Assembly: GCF_018271995.1 (NCBI RefSeq)
Contig: NZ_JAGUCO010000003.1
Location: 248,001 to 312,000 of the forward strand
Source: Carboxylicivirga linearis
GTDB lineage: Bacteria > Bacteroidota > Bacteroidia > Bacteroidales > Marinilabiliaceae
Direction: 5' to 3'
Length of the DNA stretch: 64,000 bases
The position numbers and the translations under genes were made by a program. This document shows, piece after piece, positions 35,376 to 43,622 of this stretch. Position 1 is the first letter of the stretch. Every line of letters starts with the position of its first letter. A model generated the notes under the pieces. It did no database searches. It was not told the DNA's origin and worked only from the letters and a program-made list of their open reading frames with translations.

Positions 35376-36804
35376 TAGTCATGTTGTTTCTAACCCATAT
35401 GTTTTGACGTATACGGGTTGGTAAAAAGGCAAAAATAGATTTTACTTTAGGCGAAGTTGTTTTACCATGATTAGCCATTACAAAGATATACCATAATGAT
35501 AAAACTGTACCCTTTACTACACTCGAAAGACTAATGGCCCACCAAATACCAAACATACCCAATACGCTTTCGGCCGAAAGAAGCATAGCCGCCGGCACAC
35601 GAGCTCCGGTAAAAGTGATTCCAACAATAGAAGGAGGGATGGTTCTGCCAATACCATTAAATGCTCCTCGGGTAACAATCTCAATAATCATAAAAACCTG
35701 CGACACTGCAAGAATTTTCAGGTAGGTGGTTCCCATTGCCAAAGGTTCCGGTTCGTTTAAAAAGAGCGAGAAGAGCTGTTCGCCAAAAATGATGAAGCAG
35801 ATAGTTACCAGCGTTCCTAAAAATATGCCAATGCCTAAAGTGGTAAAATAGCCTTGCCGGATGCGACTCCAGTTATTGGCTCCGTAATTTTGTCCGGTAA
35901 AACTACCCAGTGCAGTTGCAAAACCCGATGAGGTCATCCACGAGATGGCTTCTATTTGAGCACCTACACTTTGCACAGCTATAGGAATATCACCCCACTT
36001 GGTGATCATACGTGCCAGTATAAGGGCAAAAACAGCAAATAAACTACTTTCGGTTGCCACTGGTGTTCCCAGCTTAAATATTTTGATAGAGATATCTTTA
36101 CTCAATCGGAAGCGTTTTAAATCGGGATCCATAATTTCTTTCATCCACACAAAACGGATGATGAAAATTAGAAATACCACCAATTGCGAAATGAAAGTAG
36201 CCCAAGCAGCTCCATTCACTCCCAAAGCAGGAATGCCTCCAAAGCCAAAGATCATAATGGGGTCTAGTAACATATTCAATCCCAGACCCACTAGTAAATA
36301 GTAGAAAGGTAGTTTGCTGTTACCCATTCCATTGTAAATACCCTGAAAAGTTGGATTGGTAAATGTGAATACAAAACCCAGTGAAACAATTCTGAGGTAC
36401 GAGATAGCACCTTCTTCAACAACGCCTTCAGATAAACGGAAGATGCTCACCAGCTGTGGAGTAAATATTAAAACAATGGCCCCGATTACAATAGCCAGAA
36501 GAATAGCCCAGAATAACGAGTGACGCGCAAAACGCGCAGCTGTATCAGGATCTTTCCTTCCCAATGCCTGCGATACACCCACTTCAGCACCCACTCTGGT
36601 TACCAATAATAAAGACATGCCCAGCCAAATGTAAAAGCCTGCTGCACCCACCGATGCTACGGCATTACTTCCCACTTGTCCCAGCCAGATCATATCCGTT
36701 AAGTTATACGCCATCTGCATTAGGGAGGTACCAATAATAGGTAACGCCAATTTAATCAGTTGACTAAAAATGGGGCCTTGTGTTAAATCAACAGATTTCT
36801 TCAT
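35362..36804 (-). CDS. MATE family efflux transporter
   Basis: A 480-residue integral membrane protein with about 12 hydrophobic helices. It belongs to the multidrug and toxic compound extrusion family, which exports cationic drugs or metabolites using Na+ or H+ gradients. Family features are the N-terminal KLALPIIGTSLMQMAYNLTDMIWLGQVG, the AVASVGAAGFYIWLG segment and the second-half repeat VAQSVG/QIEAISWM, with GSFTGQNYGANNWSRIRQGY before helix 8. The substrate is unknown. mnmD overlaps its 3' end, though the two have no obvious functional link. Confidence 0.93.
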   Translation of the reverse strand: MKKSVDLTQGPIFSQLIKLALPIIGTSLMQMAYNLTDMIWLGQVGSNAVASVGAAGFYIWLGMSLLLVTRVGAEVGVSQALGRKDPDTAARFARHSLFWAILLAIVIGAIVLIFTPQLVSIFRLSEGVVEEGAISYLRIVSLGFVFTFTNPTFQGIYNGMGNSKLPFYYLLVGLGLNMLLDPIMIFGFGGIPALGVNGAAWATFISQLVVFLIFIIRFVWMKEIMDPDLKRFRLSKDISIKIFKLGTPVATESSLFAVFALILARMITKWGDIPIAVQSVGAQIEAISWMTSSGFATALGSFTGQNYGANNWSRIRQGYFTTLGIGIFLGTLVTICFIIFGEQLFSLFLNEPEPLAMGTTYLKILAVSQVFMIIEIVTRGAFNGIGRTIPPSIVGITFTGARVPAAMLLSAESVLGMFGIWWAISLSSVVKGTVLSLWYIFVMANHGKTTSPKVKSIFAFLPTRIRQNIWVRNNMTNDKK

Positions 36805-36971
36805 CTGCGTTGTTTTGTTTTTGTTGATGGTTATTCAGATGAATAATTAACCCATCTGATTACTTTTTGTTGCAGCCGCGAAGATAAGGGAAATTAATAT
36901 AGATGTTAAAACGGATGATTGTATTGAGCCGAATTCAATGTGGCGATGCATTGTTATTGATGATTGAATGC

Positions 36972-37035
36972 CAGTCGTGTTAGAGATGTTTGTAACAGAT
37001 AGTACGTAAGTGCTATGTGAAAAATGAAATCCCTG
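36972..37035 (+). repeat. Degenerate copy D of the palindromic element
   Basis: The core TTTGTAACAGATAGTACGTA and GTGCTATGTG is recognisable, but both GTCCC palindromes have decayed (left reads CAGTCGTGTTAGAGATG, right ATCCCTG). The right edge touches the dinB promoter box. Confidence 0.65.
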
Positions 37036-37036
37036 T

Positions 37037-37044
37037 TACCTTTG
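37037..37044 (+). promoter_or_regulatory. -7 promoter box of dinB, four bases before the start codon
   Basis: TACCTTTG fits TAnnTTTG. Transcription normally begins about 5 nt after this box, that is on or near the GTG start at 37049, so the message would be leaderless. Confidence 0.5.
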
Positions 37045-37048
37045 CATC

Positions 37049-38122
37049 GTGGTTCGGAAGATAATACATATTGATATGGATGCTTTTTTTGCATCTATTG
37101 AGCAGCGCGACTTTCCTGAGTTAAAAGGTAAACCGGTTGTGGTGGGTGGAAGTAGTGAAAGGGGCGTAATAGCTGCCGCCAGTTACGAAGCACGTAAATA
37201 TGGTATTCATTCGGCCATGCCTTCACGAACGGCTCTTAAACGCTGTCCTCATCTTATTTTTCAACGCCACCGCTTTGATGTGTATAAAGAGGTTTCGCGA
37301 CAAATAATGAGTGTTTTTTATGAGTACACCGATTTGGTAGAGCCTTTATCTTTGGATGAGGCTTTTTTAGATGTTACGGAGAATAAGAAAGGAATGGCTT
37401 CGGCAACGCATATTGCCCGTGATATTAAAAAGCGAATTAAAGAAGAAACTAACCTCACTGCTTCGGCCGGTGTGAGTGTAAATAAGTTTTTGGCTAAAAT
37501 TGCCAGTGATCAGCGGAAACCGGATGGATTATTTGTGATTAAGCCGGATGAAATAAGTGACTTTGTTGATCAATTGCCCATTAAGAAGTTTTTTGGGGTG
37601 GGTAAAAAAACGGCTGAGAAGATGTATGCGCTGGATATTCATAATGGCAAAGACCTTCAGAAGTTTGAACTGAGTAGGTTGGTGCATCATTTTGGTAAGG
37701 CGGGTATTTATTTTTATCATGTATGTCGGGGAGAAGACGATCGCCCAGTGCATCCGCATCGCGAAAGGAAATCAGTAGGGATAGAAAATACTTTTCATAA
37801 AGACCTGCATGATTCTCAGCAAATCAAACATGAGATTGACACATTACAAGTAGGATTGTTAAAGCGCCTAGCCCGCTCCGAAAAATCGGGCAAGACTCTT
37901 ACACTGAAAGTTAAGTTCGATAATTTTGAACAGATGACCCGATCCAAAACAGTTGAATACTTAATTAAGAACGAAAAGCAGTTAAACGAGCTGGTGCAAA
38001 TGCTTTTAAGAGAAGCTCCCATTAATCGGCCCGTTCGTCTGTTGGGTCTCTCTGTTTCAAATTTTCCTGATGATCGTCAGGTGGATGCAATGCAGCTGAA
38101 AATTGATTTTAAAGAGCTGTAG
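37049..38122 (+). CDS. dinB: DNA polymerase IV (DinB, Y family)
   Basis: A 357-residue error-prone translesion polymerase. The catalytic acidic residues are D9 in HIDMDAFFAS and D103-E104 in SLDEAFLDV. Other signatures are VVVGGSSERGVIAAASYEARKYGI, SAGVSVNKFLAKIASDQRKPDG, the helix-hairpin-helix region FFGVGKKTAEKMY, and a little-finger domain from about 235 (RKSVGIENTF). The start is GTG at 37049, because the first beta strand (VRKIIHIDMD) requires it. No clear LexA-type box is seen. A C-terminal beta-clamp-binding QxxLxLF-like peptide is not obvious. Confidence 0.95.
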   Translation: MVRKIIHIDMDAFFASIEQRDFPELKGKPVVVGGSSERGVIAAASYEARKYGIHSAMPSRTALKRCPHLIFQRHRFDVYKEVSRQIMSVFYEYTDLVEPLSLDEAFLDVTENKKGMASATHIARDIKKRIKEETNLTASAGVSVNKFLAKIASDQRKPDGLFVIKPDEISDFVDQLPIKKFFGVGKKTAEKMYALDIHNGKDLQKFELSRLVHHFGKAGIYFYHVCRGEDDRPVHPHRERKSVGIENTFHKDLHDSQQIKHEIDTLQVGLLKRLARSEKSGKTLTLKVKFDNFEQMTRSKTVEYLIKNEKQLNELVQMLLREAPINRPVRLLGLSVSNFPDDRQVDAMQLKIDFKEL

Positions 38123-38681
38123 TATTTATAATAGCTGCCATTAGCTCTGTTTTCTCTTCAATATCTTTTGAGATGCCGTTCACCGAGATGGTGGCTCCCG
38201 AAATGGAATCAATATTCCTTCCAACTTCAATGTTTCCATTCGCATTATGTCCTACAAATTGTTTCAGCCATCCTTTGGCAGTTACTTCATGACCATGGGT
38301 TGCCTGGTAATTAAAAACTTTAACCAATACCACCGATGCTGCCTTATCAAAACATACCATGTAATCGAAATATTCAGAAGTTCCACCTGTATTGTTATTA
38401 TTGATTGAACAGCCACCTGCACGGCAGCTGTTCACTCTTCCAATGTATATTGTTTTAATGGCACTTTCGTTACTGTCGGCTACCTTAAAAAATTTACCTT
38501 GTAATGCGCAGGTATCTTCTATAGATTTCGGAAGAACCAATTCACTCAAGGATGGATTGGTCATTTTTCCATTCTTAATAAGGGTTTTAATTACAGCTTT
38601 ATGGTTGTACTCAATTTCATCTATAGGAACCGTAAAAGCAACTGAGACTAATAAAACGACAGAAACAAATAATGCTTTCAT
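38109..38681 (-). CDS. Secreted FMN-binding domain protein
   Basis: A 190-residue exported protein with a signal peptide (about 1-17, LFVSVVLLVSVAFTV). The C-terminal part carries the covalent flavinylation motif DSISGAT (158-164), where ApbE-type enzymes attach FMN to the Thr (T164). RGxxx context upstream (YQATHGHEVTAKGWLKQFVG) is like RnfG/NqrC FMN-binding domains. A CRAGGC cysteine pair (C86, C91) is unusual for this domain and might form a disulfide or bind metal. It follows a porin gene on the same strand after 10 bp, so they are likely cotranscribed and act together in the envelope. Confidence 0.82.
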   Translation of the reverse strand: MKALFVSVVLLVSVAFTVPIDEIEYNHKAVIKTLIKNGKMTNPSLSELVLPKSIEDTCALQGKFFKVADSNESAIKTIYIGRVNSCRAGGCSINNNNTGGTSEYFDYMVCFDKAASVVLVKVFNYQATHGHEVTAKGWLKQFVGHNANGNIEVGRNIDSISGATISVNGISKDIEEKTELMAAIINTTAL

Positions 38682-38691
38682 AATGCAAATT

Positions 38692-39897
38692 TTAAAACAT
38701 AATACCTACTCCGGCATTAAATACTTTATTGTACTCACTATTGGCTTTTGATTTGATAAACTGCATGTCAGCTTTAACTACCGCACCTTGCGTAATGCGC
38801 CATGATAATCCAGTAGTAATGGCTGTTTTGTTGTAGGCATCATTCTTTGTAATACTTGAATGAACCGTGTTGTGAGTATCAAATTGCTCGTAACGTACAA
38901 ATGGAAGTAACTGAGAAGATGTATTCTGATTTCCTTTCAGAACATTGTATGCAGCTTCAACATAGTAGCCCATTAATGAACTGCCTAAATCATTTAAGTC
39001 TCCTGATTCAGAACCGTAAGCATTGTATTTGTCAGTATTAGAAAGAGCAGAATAATAATACTGACCTCTTAACTCTAAGCCACCCAGTGAATAACGGGCA
39101 TCAAGGCCTAACATGGCTATGCCAACATAGGTAGAATCAGCAGATGCCTGAGCGCTATCATCATTTTTATCAAGACCATCGTAAGCCATGCTTTGCGAAC
39201 GGCCAAAATATCCAGATAGTCCAACATTCAGTCCTCTGGCCCCAAAATATTCAACTTTTGCTGTGAAATTAGGTGAACTCATATAGGATTCAGCTCCTTT
39301 TTGTCGGCCTTTACGCAGTCCGTTGGCACCGTTAAATTTTAATGAGCCATCATAACCGTTAAAACCATTCACAATATATGCCTGATAGCGAATGGAGGCA
39401 GGCAGTATATTACCGGTAATACCAACTCCCACTTCGCGCCATGTGGTTGGAGCAATATACTTGTCAACTAAAGGTCGTTCCACACCATTAAATGTTGTAG
39501 GTTCGTGGTATTCGTTGATAATACCCATGGGGATAAGCATTAGCCCTCCGCGGAAATTAATTGAATTATTGAGTTTGTATTGTAAAAATGCCTGCTCGAT
39601 ATATACTTCGCTGACATGCTCATATTCCACTTCGGATACAAACTGAGTACGCTCATTAAAGTTATATCCAATTAGTATAACTACCCTGTGGACATCCAAT
39701 GTCCCGTTACTTCTTACATCTGAGCTCAAAGGTTGGTTGTAATGAACTTCACCATAACCACCAATGGTTAATCCGGTATTAGACTGTAATAGTCGTTGAG
39801 CAGTGTTTAGGTTAAATCCATTGTTGTCTGTAACCTGCTGGGCATTAAGTTGCAAAAAAGCAACAGCCAGCAAGCATGTTAGCAAGATTTTTTTCAT
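38692..39897 (-). CDS. Outer-membrane porin-like beta-barrel protein
   Basis: About 401 residues. A signal peptide (MKKILLTCLLAVAFLQLNAQ) is followed by amphipathic strands such as LTIGGYGEVHYNQPL, VVILIGYNFNERTQFVSEVEYEHVSEVYIEQAFLQYKL (read in pieces), RGGLMLIPMGIINEYHEP and the C-terminal VFNAGVGIMF. This fits porins of the phosphate-selective (OprO/P)-like superfamily; the substrate is unknown. I choose the internal ATG (MKKILL) at 39897 because it starts a clean signal peptide and a -7 box (TAAATTTG, 39941-39934) overlaps the upstream ATG at 39936. The FMN-binding gene follows 10 bp later. Confidence 0.82.
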   Translation of the reverse strand: MKKILLTCLLAVAFLQLNAQQVTDNNGFNLNTAQRLLQSNTGLTIGGYGEVHYNQPLSSDVRSNGTLDVHRVVILIGYNFNERTQFVSEVEYEHVSEVYIEQAFLQYKLNNSINFRGGLMLIPMGIINEYHEPTTFNGVERPLVDKYIAPTTWREVGVGITGNILPASIRYQAYIVNGFNGYDGSLKFNGANGLRKGRQKGAESYMSSPNFTAKVEYFGARGLNVGLSGYFGRSQSMAYDGLDKNDDSAQASADSTYVGIAMLGLDARYSLGGLELRGQYYYSALSNTDKYNAYGSESGDLNDLGSSLMGYYVEAAYNVLKGNQNTSSQLLPFVRYEQFDTHNTVHSSITKNDAYNKTAITTGLSWRITQGAVVKADMQFIKSKANSEYNKVFNAGVGIMF

Positions 39898-40100
39898 TGA
39901 AAAATGTATTAGATCAAAAAAGTGTTTTCGATGCAAATTTACTTCAATGAAAAAGTGCTTGAAATCCCCAAATGTGGTTAAACTATTCTGCTATAAAATT
40001 CGAATAGTTTGTTTTGAGAGAGGAAATTGTTGTTAATAGGAGGGAATACGAGGTTGTTCGAATGGTAAGAGTATAATCTATACCCCTATTTGTAGGGATA

Positions 40101-40131
40101 AAAAAAACTTCCGCTCAATTGGCGGAAGTTT
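40101..40131 (-). terminator. Terminator of the 98-residue protein gene
   Basis: The perfect 10-bp stem AAACTTCCGC / GCGGAAGTTT is followed on the minus strand by a T run. Confidence 0.85.
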
Positions 40132-40137
40132 AATAAT

Positions 40138-40434
40138 TTAAATCTCGTTGATAGATTCTGAAATGGAAACAAATTTTTCCATCATATCTTTTCTAAGCTT
40201 TTTGTAGTAAGCTTTTACCATTTTCGGATTGTCTTTACCATCGGGATGGTTAGTACGAGCAATCAATTCATTTTGGTAAGTAATGGCATCAACCATTGTC
40301 TGGGCAATTTTTTCTTGATCAACGTCTTCAATCAGAAGTTGTTTTACATATGCTTCTGTCAGTAACTCTGATGCTAAGAAGTTAATATCCTTCTTTAAAT
40401 CTTTTACGCTTGCCATATTTTTTGTTTTACGCAT
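40138..40434 (-). CDS. Small conserved helical protein, function unknown
   Basis: A 98-residue (or 92, if the internal ATG at 40416 is used) soluble helical protein. The opening MASVKDLKKDINFLASELLTEAY and later ELIARTNHPDG, KMVKAYYKKLRKDMMEKF match the pattern of a small cytoplasmic family I associate with Bacteroidota; no role is established for it. The conserved motif begins at MASVKDLKKDIN, so the internal start is plausible. It has its own terminator and stands alone. Confidence 0.75.
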   Translation of the reverse strand: MRKTKNMASVKDLKKDINFLASELLTEAYVKQLLIEDVDQEKIAQTMVDAITYQNELIARTNHPDGKDNPKMVKAYYKKLRKDMMEKFVSISESINEI

Positions 40435-40674
40435 TTATTGAGTTCAAAGGTAAACAATTAAACTGAAACAACATGTTTATCTATGTTTGTGTATAATGTT
40501 CTTCTTTATGCAGGTAAATCATGTTACAAACTGCATTCGTTTTGTATTAAAGGCTGTTGGAGGGATGGCAATCATCAGACAGAAAATTTTCTGCGTTTAT
40601 CTAAGGAATTTTACAGTTAATAAAAAGAAAGGAACATTATCACTTTTTGTCTTTAATTGCCAAGTGGCCTTTTA

Positions 40675-40682
40675 TATCTTTG
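40675..40682 (+). promoter_or_regulatory. -7 promoter box of the ArsC/Spx-like gene
   Basis: TATCTTTG fits TAnnTTTG, 28 bp before the TTG start. A TTG at 40657-40659 is 15 bp upstream, slightly close for a -33 element. Confidence 0.5.
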
Positions 40683-40710
40683 AGTACCATTAACCACTAA
40701 ACTCATCCAG

Positions 40711-41082
40711 TTGTTAGGAAAAGCCTATATAATAAAATCCTGTGGAACGTGTAAACGCATTCTTAAAGGGGTAAAGGAATACGGAAATATTGAGATTATT
40801 GATATTAAGGTAGCTCCGTTAAGTGTTGATGAGGTAGATGGTTTAGCCCGAAAAGCTGGAAGTTATGAGGCTATTTTTAATAAACAGTCGAAAAAGTACA
40901 GAGAAGAAGGACTGGCTCATAAACAACTGAATGAAGAAGATATTAGGCGTTATATTATTGATGAATATACATTTCTTAAAAGGCCTATATTTCTTATCGA
41001 TGAAATGATTTTTATTGGCAATAGTAATAAAAGTGTTAGTAGTTTGATGAATTATTTAAATATGAAGTCAAAGCAACAATAA
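40711..41082 (+). CDS. ArsC/Spx-family thioredoxin-fold protein
   Basis: A 123-residue member of the arsenate-reductase (ArsC)/Spx/YffB family. The N-terminal strand is followed by CGTC (C11, C14), a CxxC pair as in Spx-like and some ArsC-like proteins, then FNKQSKKYREEGL and FLKRPIFLIDEMIFIGNS, the conserved Pro-containing loop. The protein may be a thiol reductase or a regulator; arsenate reduction is not established by the sequence. No ars genes are nearby. The start is TTG: no ATG or GTG fits, and the strand preceding CGTC begins there. A bidirectional terminator follows. Confidence 0.82.
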   Translation: MLGKAYIIKSCGTCKRILKGVKEYGNIEIIDIKVAPLSVDEVDGLARKAGSYEAIFNKQSKKYREEGLAHKQLNEEDIRRYIIDEYTFLKRPIFLIDEMIFIGNSNKSVSSLMNYLNMKSKQQ

Positions 41083-41124
41083 GATACCCGCTATAATAAC
41101 CTAACTCAAAATTATAGTAATTGT

Positions 41125-41165
41125 AAAGAAGGCTGAGCTATTGAAAAATAGCCAGCCTTTCTTTT
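41125..41165. terminator. Bidirectional terminator between convergent genes
   Basis: The stem AAGGCTGAGCTA / TAGCCAGCCTT (one bulge) is flanked by A-rich and T-rich runs. Confidence 0.75.
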
Positions 41166-41170
41166 TATAT

Positions 41171-42448
41171 TTATTCTTCCAACCATTTTTCAAGCTGGGT
41201 TATAGCCTGCGATTTTTGTTCTTTGTTTAAGTTGTTAATGCGTGTGCGATGATTTCCGTCGGCTTTAACAATCTTAACTGTATTGGTTAGGTCGTCAGTA
41301 ATAATACTTGTTGCACCCCAGGGATCTGTTCCTCCTACAATAGCCAGTATCTTTGGATTCGACTGTTTTAATCGCTCCATCACATTAGGCATTGCTTCAT
41401 CATTAAATTGTAAGTTTTTGCTGTCCGGAGCAAATAAACTGCTGCTTATTGTATCCTGATCAAATCCTTTTAGAAGCGGTTTCATATCACCTGTAATATA
41501 ACCGTAGTAACCCAATTCGGTATATGCCTGATAAAAGAAGGGTTTGATTCCTTCCCATATTTGATCCGCCGGATAGGAAAAATCGCTGTATTGAGCCAGA
41601 TGATCAAATAGTTCCTGAGTGGTAGCAGTAGTTTCCGGAATATGATCCGTATCTCCGTGCCATTGCCAAAAAGAAAAAGGATATTCAAGAACAGTAAGAT
41701 CAAAGGCTTTGTCTAACCCCATGCGATAGGTGTATCCTTTTTCTTCAGCTAACTGTTCAAAAAGAATCATCAACTCATCTCTATGGTTAAGAACGGCCAA
41801 TTGAAAATCATTAATTTTTTGTCGATCTTCAGCTGTACCTACCTTATTAAAGAAATCAAATAAACGGTCTTCTTCTCTACCAAAATTAATAGGTGCCACA
41901 TAGGGTACACTAATATCAACATCATCCGGAAAATAAGAACGATGGTATATTGAGGTTTGTCCACCTTTACTGATGCCTGTGCTTATCCATTTACCTGTAT
42001 AAAATTGTTTGAAGAATTCAATAATCTTATGATGATCTTTAGCGGCTTGTTCTATGTTTAAATATTGCCAATCGTTTATATCCGGTTTCGAATCTTCAAA
42101 GTATCTGTGTTCAACAATTATTTGATTGGTTTTTAGCATTTGTGCCAATTCGGTAGTGTAGTTTCTATTGGCAGAATAACCTTCGGTTACTATCACAACA
42201 GGTGCATCAGCATTATAATGTGATAGCCATATTCTTTGTGTAAAGGTTCCTTTGCCGGGATCGTTGTGGTCAACAGGTTGCTTAAATTGTATCAGGTAAG
42301 CATTTTTAAAAAGACTTGTATCTGCCTGTACCGAATCACAACTAACGATGTAATCAGAATTGAGTAGTTGTTGTAAAGATTGTGGTTTAGAAACACAGCT
42401 ACTAAGTGTTGCCGCTACCAACAGAGTAACTAATAATAGTTTGTTCAT
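41171..42448 (-). CDS. S37 family (PS-10 type) serine aminopeptidase lipoprotein
   Basis: A 425-residue lipoprotein (lipobox Cys18, ATLSSC) of the alpha/beta-hydrolase fold. The nucleophile Ser160 lies in STGISKGGQTS. Other family features are FKQPVDHNDPGKGTFTQR, the VTEGYS oxyanion-type segment and VEHRYFEDSKP. The Asp/His of the triad are probably in the C-terminal block GGTDPWGATS and ADGNHRTR. S37 peptidases release tripeptides or dipeptides from peptides. It probably acts at the cell surface in peptide uptake. It is monocistronic. Confidence 0.87.
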   Translation of the reverse strand: MNKLLLVTLLVAATLSSCVSKPQSLQQLLNSDYIVSCDSVQADTSLFKNAYLIQFKQPVDHNDPGKGTFTQRIWLSHYNADAPVVIVTEGYSANRNYTTELAQMLKTNQIIVEHRYFEDSKPDINDWQYLNIEQAAKDHHKIIEFFKQFYTGKWISTGISKGGQTSIYHRSYFPDDVDISVPYVAPINFGREEDRLFDFFNKVGTAEDRQKINDFQLAVLNHRDELMILFEQLAEEKGYTYRMGLDKAFDLTVLEYPFSFWQWHGDTDHIPETTATTQELFDHLAQYSDFSYPADQIWEGIKPFFYQAYTELGYYGYITGDMKPLLKGFDQDTISSSLFAPDSKNLQFNDEAMPNVMERLKQSNPKILAIVGGTDPWGATSIITDDLTNTVKIVKADGNHRTRINNLNKEQKSQAITQLEKWLEE

Positions 42449-42654
42449 ATGTATTTGAGTTTAAATTATCTTAATTTTTACATGCTTGAAAGTGATGCGC
42501 TGAAAGGGAGGTATTACATTAATAAATCCAACATTCATACAGACCTTTGTATGAATTATTAAATGTATTGTATGCTTTAGAATAGTTGTTCACTTGCAAT
42601 TAAGAATGTGTTACGAAGTAAGAAATTTAAATTCAAGTATCAAGAAAAAATGTC

Positions 42655-42686
42655 AAAAAAAGGCTGACTATTGAAAGCCAACCTTT
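42655..42686 (-). terminator. Weak terminator of the WM-repeat gene
   Basis: An imperfect stem (AAAGG-c-TG / CA-a-CCTTT) with an 11-nt loop is followed on the minus strand by a run of T. Confidence 0.5.
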
Positions 42687-42725
42687 AGAAAATATATGTT
42701 TGTCAACAGAAACCTTAAGTTACAA

Positions 42726-43292
42726 TTATTTTACTTCATGAAGGGCAATAAGAACTGGCTCTGCATCTAATTCAATGGTTTTAATTGAAGGAATATAGTT
42801 TATTGGGGTTTCATTATATACTTCCATGCATGTCATCCATGCTTCAACTTGCATTGGTTCTTCAATTTGTTCTGCAACTAACTGGTCAACATCAAAATTT
42901 ACTTGTTCAAATTCGTTGTAATTCAACATCCAATCTTCAATTGCTAACAAAGGTTCTTCTGTATCATTGGTGAAAGCACTGTAGTTTAGCATCCAATCTT
43001 CAATAGCTAGTAAATCTTCATTGAAATTTTCACTTGTTGCAGGTGCTATTTCATCAATGTTAAGCATCCATGCTTGTATTTCAAGATCCTCTTCGATAAT
43101 CATTTCTTCATTGAAACCAGAATTAAAAGAATCATAATCAGTCATCCAGTTTTCAACCTGAATTTCGTTTTCAACTACCACTTCGTCGTTCAAAAAAGTT
43201 GGTTGAGCTAATAAAGATGTTCCGAATACTACTAATGAAAGAATCATAATGCTTACTGATTTTACTGTTTGTTTTGTGCTTAAGGTTTTCAT
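42726..43292 (-). CDS. Secreted acidic protein with five tryptophan-methionine repeats
   Basis: A 188-residue protein with a signal peptide (about 12-30, ending SLLAQ). The mature part is strongly acidic and contains five spaced copies of a short motif, [VI]xx-Trp-Met-[TL]xxxxx, with Trp-Met at residues 49-50, 75-76, 100-101, 121-122 and 152-153. Two copies are nearly identical (AIEDWMLNYSAF and AIEDWMLNYNEF). Spacing is about 21-31 residues. I cannot name a family. The repeats might be short amphipathic segments that bind a partner, but no function is evident. It is monocistronic and flanked by large intergenic regions. Confidence 0.8.
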   Translation of the reverse strand: MKTLSTKQTVKSVSIMILSLVVFGTSLLAQPTFLNDEVVVENEIQVENWMTDYDSFNSGFNEEMIIEEDLEIQAWMLNIDEIAPATSENFNEDLLAIEDWMLNYSAFTNDTEEPLLAIEDWMLNYNEFEQVNFDVDQLVAEQIEEPMQVEAWMTCMEVYNETPINYIPSIKTIELDAEPVLIALHEVK

Positions 43293-43622
43293 GACTTTAT
43301 TTTTTTAATTGTTTGTAACTGATCACTGTAAAACAATCGATGTGCCAAAAAATATAAAGTAAAGAAAATCAAATATATAACATCAATAAGAGATTTGAAG
43401 GTCTTTTAATATCGTGCGGTTATGAAACAAAACGGTGTGCGAAAGCGAACATGTGTATCAAGAAGGTACAAACTGATATAATATTGACTTTTTGGTATTT
43501 TATATACACAACCAAATCAATTGATTTGATTATATTTATCAAGATAAGTTAGCGCGGTTTGATGACCATTTAATTGTGAGGCTTCAACAATTTATCGTAT
43601 TTTTGTTTTAAATTTTTATACA
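43293..43622. other. Gene-free divergent promoter region
   Basis: No credible ORF. It separates the divergent WM-repeat and ppiB genes. A perfect 14-bp palindrome AAATCAATTGATTT lies at 43514-43527, upstream of the ppiB promoter, and could be an operator. The rest is AT-rich with nothing recognisable. Confidence 0.5.
43574..43605 (+). promoter_or_regulatory. Promoter of the cyclophilin gene
   Basis: TTG (43574-43576), 21 bp, then TATTTTTG (43598-43605), a good two-element match, 17 bp before the ATG. Confidence 0.72.

Noticed and set aside
29873-37035. CRISPR array made of the GTCCC-bounded elements
   Set aside because: Only four dispersed copies separated by genes, with palindromes at the ends and no short regular spacers; no cas gene is present.
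40080-40100. Inverted repeat TACCCCTA / TAGGGATA beside the terminator at 40.1 kb
   Set aside because: Short and imperfect, next to a stronger terminator; probably chance.
40487-40693. Plus-strand 68-codon ORF in the gap before the ArsC/Spx-like gene
   Set aside because: It overlaps the promoter box of the next gene, has no recognisable motif, and its Phe/Cys-rich composition is like random AT-rich translation.
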